A stretch of DNA of 64,000 nt from Pleurotus ostreatus/Saccharomyces cerevisiae fusant (Eukaryota; Opisthokonta): assembly GCA_024196135.1 (NCBI GenBank), contig JAMQCK010000010.1:124001-188000 (forward strand), in the 5' to 3' direction. Every line of letters starts with the position of its first letter. Position 1 is the stretch's first letter. A program made the position numbers and the translations under genes. Below the pieces are notes generated by a model. It worked only from the letters and a program-made list of their open reading frames with translations, was not told the origin of the DNA and did no database searches. This document shows positions 56,109-64,000 of this stretch, one piece after another.

Positions 56109-57892
56109 AGGAACATGAACTCTGTATCGAATAGTTAGGAAAGCACTGTACAATACCCCTAAACGAATCACCTCTTGGTACCCGTATGACCTCGTGGGTC
56201 CCAGAGGCAGTAAGAGCCATCCTGAACACTGAACGTATGTGCTCGAAGCCGGCATAACCCCTTCGTGCGTCGTGCAAGGTATATCCAGAAGCCTTTGAGG
56301 TGGTCGTATTTGACCAGCGAGGCAGGACGACGCGCCTACGTCATAAAACAATGGGCCCGGCAATTGCCGACATCCCGAAACAGGCAATCCCATTGTTTCC
56401 CTCTTCCTCCTCCGACCGTCATGTTGTTCACACCACTTCCCCCCTCGCCCAGCTGGTAATGAATGTATTCATTACATGCCACGTAACGTCGTCGACGGCT
56501 CGTGTACATCGTGGACGGCGCCAGCACTGCGACGCGTAACAATCTTCGTACACCCTGGTCCGCTATCTACTCGAATTCCGAATACAAGCCCTAAGCGTGA
56601 CCTTGACGAGCCTTGTGCATGATCATGAACACTCGAGGCCCGTCTTACTCAGCTGTCGCCACCTCACAGTGCAGCTGCTGTATAAAAGCAGGCGGAATGA
56701 AGCGAGGCATCTACGGTGCGCGAGAAGTTCGCGGTTCAAATTCCATCAGCGCCACCGCCCACGTGGTGATCGGCGGTTCGAACCGGCGAGGTGCCCCGTA
56801 CTCCTTCGTGTTCTTTGCATGCTCCTTGCCCTTGCTACCCATACACATCGTTGCTTCCTGCTATTTTATGCTGCTGTAGATGTAGAATCCAGCTCGAAAG
56901 CACGCCCGAAGGCGGGCAACAGCTCGGCATTTGCCGAAGATTTTGATCGGACGTTTCCGCCGCTTCTACCAAATCCCTGCCCGTGCTCTACTCGCTGTCA
57001 GGCGCATTGTAGAGGGCTTGAGCCGGCCTGCGCGACATCGCCTTCGACAAGCCATAATGTGTGCAAGCAGTGCGGTGTCGGCTCGTGGATACCCTTCCGA
57101 CGATCTTTTGGTTCGTGCCATGCTCGGTGTGTGCAGCTTTTAGCACTACGGGTCGCGAAGTCATACACCAGCTTATCACTGTCTTCAGATATGTTTTATC
57201 ACATCTCAATCCCTTGCTTTACTTGCACTCGGTGACGAGAACTTCAGCATGAGATCATCAATTTCGACGTCACCACTACGATGAGCTAGCACAACATTCG
57301 TGGTGAGTTGGCTCGGGTTGACAGGAGCTGGGAGAACACTATGGTGAGACTGTCAGCTCACCTTTGTTTCAGCTGAACCGACCTCTGCCCCTGACATAAC
57401 CTCGCCCTTGCTGGTCTTTGAGGCCTGGACCGAGGGAATGCGCGCCTGCGATGTACTCATTACGCGCCTTCGGTCACCCCACAGCCTTCGTATACGGTAT
57501 TATGGTCATGGGACAACATTCCTGCGCACTCTCGACTAGCCCGAGCGCAGGTGCAGGATTGCACATGGTGAGACGCCACCGCTGCCGGCGTGCAGCCAGG
57601 AATGCATTTGACCAAGGTGCTCGTCGCGCGCTGCTCTCCCTTTGCATGCTAACATCATCCGCACCTGCCAGCGCGTTCAGATTCACCGATGGCACGAGAC
57701 GCGTCCGAGTCTTTGCGGTTGGCACATCGGGCGACCGTGGGTAAGGTAACAGTGGCGGGGAAGGTAAGTGTCACCTATATCTTGCTTATGAAAACGTTCT
57801 GATCACCTGTTTTACATCCAGTACGCGTCGTGCGAGCTCTGTTCCACGCGCGCTAGAACACCTCTCACCTAGAGTAAGAGACCAGCGTCCAT
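56109..57892. other. Gene-poor stretch, 1.8 kb
   Basis: No exon could be supported on either strand. It holds one strong inverted repeat (56345-56399). Sequence composition is more AT-rich than neighbouring genes, and it may be decayed mobile DNA next to the chimeric pseudogene. Confidence 0.4.
56345..56399. repeat. Imperfect inverted repeat / hairpin
   Basis: AAACAATGGG (56345-56354) is mirrored by CCCATTGTTT (56390-56399), and GGCAAT-type words inside pair again. It could form a 55-nt hairpin or be a remnant of a small inverted-repeat element. Confidence 0.5.
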
Positions 57893-60800
57893 GGCGTCTC
57901 GCAAAGCTCGTCGGGTATGTTAGTGCCCGGACCGTCGAGTGTGAGTGGACGACTTCCCACGATACTTACATGGCTCACCGCTTCTGCAGACCTCTACAGC
58001 CCCTCAAAAGACTACTTCTACTTACTCGAGGTGAACCCGCGTCTGCAGGTCGAGCACCCGATGACCGAGATGGTGTCAGGCTTGGACCTCCCTGCAGTGC
58101 AGCTCCAGGTGGCCATGGGTATCCCCTTGCACAGCATCCGCAACATCCGCCAGCTCTATGGCGTTGCCCCGAATGCCGCCACCGAGATCGACTTCGACAT
58201 GATCAACCCCGACTTGACTGCCACGCAGCGCAAGCCTCGCCCCAAGGGCCACGCCGTTGCTGTCTGTATCACCGCCGAGAACCCTGATGCAGGCTTCAAG
58301 CCCTTGTCTGGTACCCTGCAGGAGCTCAACTTCCGCTCGAGCACGAACGTCTGGGGCTACTTCTCCACCAGCACGGTGGGTGGTCTGCACGAGTTTGCGG
58401 ACTCGCAGTTCGGCCACATCTTCGCGTACGGTGAGGACCGCGAGGAGAGTCCGAAGAACATGATCGTCGCGCTCAAGGAAAGCAGCATTCGTGGTGACTT
58501 TCGCATGACCGTCGAGTACCAGGTCAAGTGCCTTGAGCTCGATGCGTTCAAGAATAACACAATCACGACTCGCTGGCTCGACTCGCTCATCAGCAGCAAG
58601 CTCACCGCTGAGCGCCCCGACCCGACGCTCCCTGTCATCTGCGGCGCTGTCACCAAGGCGCATCTCGCGTCCGAGGCGTGCTGGACGGCGTACACGCGCG
58701 TGCTCGAGAAGGGCCAGGTCCATGCGAAGGACATGCTCAAGACGGCGTTCAGCATTGACTTCATCTACGAGAACGTGAGCTACTCGTTCACGGTCTCGCG
58801 CTCCTCGCGCAATGGATGGACGCTCTACCTCAACGTCGGTCGTACGATGGTCCGTGCGCGTCCGCTGGCAGGTGGTGGATTGCTCGTGGCGCTCGACGTG
58901 TGCAGTCACTCGGTGTACTGGCGCGTGGAGGTTGGCGCTCTGCGTCTCATGGTAGACGCCAAGATGTGCTTGATTGAGCAGGAGAACGACCCGACTCGGC
59001 TTCGCAGCCCGAGTCCGGGTAAGCTCATCCGGTACTTTGTCGATAGTGGCGACCACATTGGCGCGGGTCAGCTGTGCGGCGATCGAGGTACGTGGATGCG
59101 CTCACCAACTTCAGACTTACCTTTTCTTACCCTCTTGTCTGGTTATGAAGATGTACATGCCTCTCATAGGGTCGGAGGACGGTGTCGTCCAGCTCATCAA
59201 GCAGCCCGGTGTCAGCCTCGAGCCTGGCGACATCCTTGGTATCCTCATGCTGGACGACCCTGCGCGCGTCAAGCATGCGAAGCCTTTCGAGGGTCTGCTC
59301 CCCGCCACCGGCCCTCCCGGCGTTATCGGCAACAAGCCCTACCAGGGCTTCCTCCGCTGCATCGGCATCCTGAACGACATCCTCCACGGTTTCGACAACC
59401 AGGCCATCATGGCGTCGATGCTCAAGGACCTCATCGACATTTTGCACGACCCCGACCTGCCCTTCTCGGAGATGAGCGCGATCCTGTCGTCCCTCTCCGG
59501 CCGCATCCCGGCGAAGCTCGAGGACAGCATCCATGCGACTCTCGAGGCTGCCAGGGCAAAGAACGACGGGCACGAGTTCCCGGCAGCACACCTGAAGAAG
59601 CTCGTTGAGCACTATGCGCAGGACAGCGTGCTGCTGCAGGACCGCGCGATGTTCCGCGCGTCGCTCGCAGGCATCTACGACGTCCTCGACCGCTTCGCAG
59701 GTGGTCAGGACCGCGCGATGTTCCGCGCGTCGCTCGCAGGCATCTACGACGTCCTTGACCGCTTCGCAGGTGGTCTGAAGGGGCATGAGTTGGAGACGAT
59801 CGCGGGCTTGCTCAGCCGCTACATGGACAGGGAGAAGCTGTTTGGTGGCAGCATCGAGGCACACATCCTCGCCCTTCGGGAGAAGTACAAGGACGACCTG
59901 GACCAAGTTGCCTCTAGCAGCACTCACCACTGGCTAGATTCCTCTGACGGGCAGAGTTGGTATCTTCTCGGTCGCGCCTTCATGGCTGGCCAGAAGTACA
60001 ACAAGGCCTACAAGGCCTACCAACAAGCGGTCCATCGTGACAGCCGGAACCCGACATTCTGGTGCTCTATCAGTGTTCTATACTTCCAGCCCAACCAGTT
60101 CCGGGATGCGCACGATGCGAATTCGTGCGCCATTCGCATCAACCCGTACATCTCAGAAGTGTCCTTCGACCTGGGGAGCTTGTACGAGTCCTGCAACAAC
60201 CAAATCTCCGACGCAATCGATGTGTACACACGCGCCAGCGAGCTCGAGCCCTCGAACCAGATTATCACGCAGCATCTCCAGCTTCTCAAGAATGCGCAGA
60301 TAAACGGCATGCGCGCCGGTGCCGCACCTGGACCACAGGATGTCCACCCGACAGTGTACGCCAACATCGTGCCTTGGGGCCGGAGTGGCATGAGCGGCAT
60401 GCAGCTCATGCTCCAGCCACCAGGAGGGACGCCCGCTCTGTGGCTCTGCAGCTCTGCGCATTGAGTCGCGCGGTCCCGGCAAGGAGATGGCGCTCCCGCC
60501 GCCTTCGCCTTCGCAGATGACGGCGAACGCGCGCAGTGGCTCGCCGCCGTTCCGCGGTGGCCGGCCTCTGCCTGTCGTGCTCGACGATCGCCATCCGCCC
60601 TTGCACACGCCGCCCGCGCCAATGAAGCTTGACCGCGGTGGTGGACCTCTTCGGAAGGGCGGTCGCTCGCTCCTTAACTTGGACGGCGTACTGCTGCAGC
60701 AGATTCGCAGTGCCAATGGCACATCGACCCCTTCTACACCCAGTCGGCAGGCGCGCGGTCATTGCGCTCGTCGTCTCCGGCTGCCCCAGCACCCGCACCT

Positions 60801-61217
60801 ATGGTCGCTGTCCGCGGTCGCTCCCCAGCATCGTGGCACCAGCGTCGGCCCAACAGCTCGCCTGTTATGCCCAACCGCCATTTCGCGATGCCGCAGCGCG
60901 AGTATGATTCATCGCCCATGGACAACGTGCGCTCACGGAGTCGCAATCAGGCCGCGCAACAACAGGACACCATGCATGGGCCCGAGCCGCGGCGACGCGA
61001 GCCTTCGCCGCCCATGGGCGAGCAGCAGCGGTCGGTGTCGCGCTCGAGCGTGTGCGTCAGCAGTCGATACCTGCAGCTGGGAATGGAGGAGGGCCCGATG
61101 CCTGGGTACAAGTGCGAACGCAAGTGGGCGACACCGTACGACCTGCGTATGGACCTGGGCAACGAGCGCGACGCAATGGAGGCTGACCGCCATGTCAACT
61201 ACGAGGGCTCGCCCTAG
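57893..61217 (+). pseudogene. Chimeric pseudogene: acetyl-CoA carboxylase fragment joined to CYC8/SSN6 co-repressor fragment
   Basis: 57893-59925 encodes part of acetyl-CoA carboxylase. It runs from the end of the biotin-carboxylase domain (LAKLVGYVSA, YLYSPSKDYFYLLEVNPRLQ, VEHP) through FRSSTNVWGYFS and SPSPGKLIRYFVDSGDH, the biotin-attachment neighbourhood VMKMYMPLIGSEDG, and into the central region (DPARVKHAKPFEGLLPATG). At about 59925-59950 the text switches abruptly to TPR repeats of CYC8/SSN6 (GQSWYLLGRAFMAGQKYNKA; YISEVSFDLGSLYESCNNQI), then to its Pro-rich tail in shifting frames to 61217. Lesions: a frame change and lost acceptor (TG instead of AG) at the intron before VMKM, many replaced conserved residues, and frame changes after 60464. 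Two introns remain visible in the carboxylase part, so the copy is not a processed retrogene. Confidence 0.8.
59637..59774 (+). repeat. 69-bp direct tandem duplication inside the carboxylase fragment
   Basis: Units 59637-59705 and 59706-59774 differ by about one base and repeat QDRAMFRASLAGIYDVLDRF plus AGG in frame. The normal enzyme has this segment once. Confidence 0.9.
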
Positions 61218-61345
61218 AGCATGTCTAGGGCAGATGCATGAGTGAGGGAGGCGATGGACAGCATAAGCAAGAGGGATCAATTGGCATATATGATAAGACA
61301 ATCAGGGTGGTTGGATTCACTGTAGGCAAAGGGAGGAAGTAGTAC

Positions 61346-62952
61346 TTAGAAATCGTATTCATCGTGCTTCAGAATAGTTAGAATCTGCTGGTAAAGATTC
61401 CAGGCTGTCTGTAAAGTTCTAGGTGGTCGTCCTAAGATGTCATAAGCAGCATCAGCCAAAGCCTCAAATTCTCTAGTGATGAAGCGACGGGCAGCCTCCG
61501 CAGCTGCATCCCCACCATATTCTGCACGAATCTGCCGAATGCTCTCGGCCGACACAGTGATAGCGCAATCGTACCCCGGTGGACTCACAGACTCCGGATA
61601 GTTCATGGCGAAGTCAGGTGTGTGACCAGAGGGGTTCAGCTTGCGCTTGTCCTTCCGAGTTCGCTTATGGTTGTGGTAATCACGAAACTCGTCCAACCGT
61701 GACTGAATCAACGGGACAAATACCCAGTACAGGGTGTTACTGTGAACTCCATTAGCTGATCAAGGTCCATTAGCACGCGATGTCAGACTTACACGGCTAC
61801 AGGGTCGTTAGGATCGAACAGCCCGCGATCCCGCCCGTCCTCTAGCACAGAGCGGATGTTGTAGCCTTCGCCCTGGCGTTGCTGACGCCAGAAGCTCTCG
61901 ATAGGCGTGTTATGGACGCTGGAGAGCTGGACACAGGGCGGCCATTTCTCGACAGTGTATTCAGGCGCAGCCTCGAGCCTTATAAAAGATGAGCACAAAA
62001 ACGAAGCACAATCGAAGGACTTGCCTCAAACGATGATGAACCTTGACGACCTCCGCGGTTTCTGTCCCCAGATCGAACACCATGGTTATGGATATCTTAT
62101 CTGGACAGGAATGAGCGCGAAGGGATAGAAAGGAGGTAAGGGAGGACGTACTTCCACGACGCTCAACGAGGTCCAAGTAATAGTGCACCATATCAAGAGC
62201 GCGCCTCACATTAGGCCTGACGTCCAGGCCATGACTGAAGCCTGTGCACTGGTCCCGCGTACCATAGATGGGAAAGGAAACTCCACCACCCATCTGGATA
62301 GCCTGTGCTGCGAGCTTCTCATGGCCATCACAGTGCTCTTGGTGCCAGGGACCAAGAGATCGAAGAGGAACACGCTCGTGCTGTTTGCCCTTCGAGCTGT
62401 AGAAACGCGCAGCGAATTCGTGGTCATAATGATCGTGCAGAATGAGTCTGACATGATCCCTACAGTCGCCACATTTAAGTATGGACAGCGAGGGCAATGG
62501 GGCAAGTCACGCACCGTGGGATCAAGACTCCCTGACGCGCCAGTCGTGTCTTGACCTGGCTAACACCCCAGCGTCCGGTGACGTCGTTGTCCTTCAGTGT
62601 AATGACCGCTTGGCTCTTCGACTGCCAGGACATCTTGCATTTGCGGACGGAGTCCGCACCGCAGGCTTTCTTCAGCTTGAAGAACTTGGTGCGACTGGGG
62701 AATAGGGATCAGGAGGCGGCAGAGAGTATAGTTCGCACAAACCTACCCAGTCGGGGCGACCTCCTTGCAAAATCGCGTAAGCTGCTCCTCGACCGTGAGG
62801 CCCTCCATCTGGTAAGAGCGGAAGATGTCGCGCAGCTCATCCTCGGAGGGATCTTCCATCGCAAGCAAGTGAGTAAATGATCTATTCCGAGATTAGCTAG
62901 GCCACTCACAGTTGCGCTTGGGTGTGCCGTTGACACCGTATGGGTTGGGCAT
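61346..62952 (-). CDS. Integrase-core (DDE-type) transposase-like protein
   Basis: The start at 62952 gives MPNPYGVNGTPKRN, then an intron (62909-62853) to YPSEDELRDIFRSYQMEG, an N-terminal helix-turn-helix-like region typical of Agaricomycete integrase-core proteins. Then DHVRLILHDHYDHEFAARFY, RSLGPWHQEHCDGHEKLAAQ, MVHYYLDLVE, ITMVFDLGTETAEV and SVHNTPIESFWRQQRQGEGY. The three acids expected for catalysis appear in place: Asp in CDGHE, Asp in VFDLGTE and Glu in PIESFW. The C-terminal part reads LIQSRLDEFRDYHNHKRTRK and LNPSGHTPDFAMNYP. All exons join in frame and the gene looks intact. It runs toward the chimeric pseudogene, 130 nt away. No terminal inverted repeats were found, so the element's limits are unknown. 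Confidence 0.78.
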
Positions 62953-63147
62953 CGGATGGCGAAGACGTGCAGGTTCTGGTCAAGGTCAAAAACCCCAAAG
63001 CTGCGTCGGCCAGACGCTGGGCACGGTCACGTGAATTAGGATCTTCGGTGGCGCGCGCCACTGCGAGGCGGTGCGACGCGTCCAGACCCCTGCTCCCCAA
63101 AATTCTGTGGAATTCCATGAGTTTCCATAGGCGCCTTGGCCACTGGC

Positions 63148-63155
63148 TATATATA
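63148..63155 (+). promoter_or_regulatory. TATA box of the last gene
   Basis: TATATATA about 160 nt before the ATG at 63312. A CACGTG (63028) and a palindrome around 63049-63060 lie further upstream. Confidence 0.45.
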
Positions 63156-63311
63156 CAGATCCCATTGTCGCTAGCATCAGCTTTTCTTGCTCCTCCCTAC
63201 ATCCCTCCTCACTTGGCTGTCGAGGCCCTGCATCTCTTCGACCTGCTGAGCTTGTGGTCTCGCTTCCGCCGCGCTTTTCTTCCACCTTCGCAGTCTCCCT
63301 ACCCCTTAACT

Positions 63312-64000
63312 ATGTCCCATCTTCCTCCTCAGGCTGGCGTACCGCCTCGACCAAGGCAGTGTGGGGGCCCGAACAACATCTACAATGGCTGCACGACTGT
63401 CTTTGACTACCTTGACGAAGACGTATGTCCGCGCTGCAAGACAGCCCAGAAGGGCGACTTGTCCCCTCCAGAAATAGACAGGCTTCGGGTACGCGCTCTT
63501 CATGATCTTTCTTCTTCTCTGTGGCTGACCTGGTATAAAGAGCATCCCTTATTGCCGCGGGTGTGGCCTTTATGGCACACTGATTTCAGACCCTTGTCAT
63601 GCGTGCAAGAGGCGCAGTGAGTACCTTTTATTTTATTCCGCCCTTGAACTGTCCTGAATAATGTCTTTTCGCAGTGGGTGTGACCGATCCAGGACGCGCT
63701 GAGGAGGCCTCGCACCGAGCATCGCAGCTCGCCAACACCATGCGGTCTCCTGTACACAATGTGTCTCAAGGTGCTCTGAGGGTGCCGAACTTGCTGGCCG
63801 GCCCTGCAACACCTGCCTATATTCTCGAAGCGAGCAGATCCTCTACTAGTGGGGCTCCGTCGGTCATTGGCCTCTACAAGGTCATGTTCGACATCGAGTT
63901 CAGCACAGGGTACAAGGGGCTCGGCAAGGAGGTTGGAAAAAATCTCTTTACGATAGCGGGTAGAGAGTCCATGCAGAGTAAGCTTACCTTCGTCTCGCAG
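63312..64000 (+). CDS. Uncharacterised protein, 5' part (runs off the window)
   Basis: Exon 1 from MSHLPPQAGVPPRPRQCGGP reads NNIYNGCTTVFDYLDEDVCP, RCKTAQKGDLSPPEIDRLR, with a C-x(n)-C...C-x2-C set that may bind zinc. An intron (GTACGC ... TTTCAG, about 100 nt) leads to TLVMRARGAV. A second intron (donor GTACCT after GTGA) leads to MGVTDPGRAEEASHRASQLA, and the frame stays open to the window end (VMFDIEFSTGYKGLGKEVGK). I do not recognise the family. Similar N-termini occur in Agaricomycete hypothetical proteins, some fused to other domains, which cannot be checked here. Confidence 0.55.

Noticed and set aside
56735..56800. tRNA-like B-box words (GGTTCAAATTCC, GGTTCGAACC)
   Set aside because: No matching T-stem pairing, A box or acceptor stem on either strand.
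1..64000. CRISPR arrays, operons, rRNA genes
   Set aside because: None seen; spliced genes with short GT-AG introns show this is eukaryotic nuclear DNA.

Overview
The window looks like nuclear DNA of an agaricomycete basidiomycete, probably a wood-decay or polypore-type fungus. Genes are dense, GC-rich and cut by many introns of about 45-60 nt. ATP-citrate lyase is a single fused polypeptide, and there are families typical of Agaricomycetes (MYND-finger proteins, seven-helix membrane proteins of unknown role, F-box proteins, omega-like GSTs, an integrase-core transposase). All gene models were built by hand from reading frames, splice signals and remembered protein families; no alignment or search was run.

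Left end (1-8.5 kb): a partial FHA-domain gene, a mitochondrial ribosomal protein of the RNase III fold (mL57-like), a GH105 glycosidase with a 6-nt micro-exon over its probable catalytic Asp, and an uncharacterised 437-aa protein.

Middle (7.5-33 kb): a lineage-specific cluster. Five MYND-finger genes (A-E) are interspersed with six seven-helix membrane protein genes of two families (I: three copies, II: three copies), plus relic fragments and duplicated spacers. The cluster surrounds the housekeeping ATP-citrate lyase gene, and a divergent family-I/MYND pair occurs on both sides in opposite orientation. A CACGTG hexamer lies about 100-160 nt before the start of every one of these MYND genes. 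MYND B is a pseudogene and MYND D carries a frameshift.

33-47 kb: SDS22 (PP1 regulatory subunit), three consecutive genes sharing a 'DP-(R/K)-T-G' motif, two further MYND genes with N-terminal hydrophobic segments, two tandem omega-like GSTs with matching promoters, and a tightly spaced divergent pair of uncharacterised genes.

47-56 kb: an M20 metallopeptidase and a DAL5-type transporter diverge from a spacer with three GATAAG sites, suggesting nitrogen-regulated co-expression. They are followed by a PhzF-like enzyme, an F-box protein and a small Cys-rich protein.

56-64 kb: a gene-poor stretch, then a chimeric pseudogene that fuses a fragment of acetyl-CoA carboxylase to a fragment of the CYC8/SSN6 co-repressor. 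Beside it, on the opposite strand, is an intact-looking integrase-core (DDE) gene, followed by a partial unknown gene. The chimera beside a transposase is the most unusual structure here. The regulatory signature of the MYND/7TM cluster is second.
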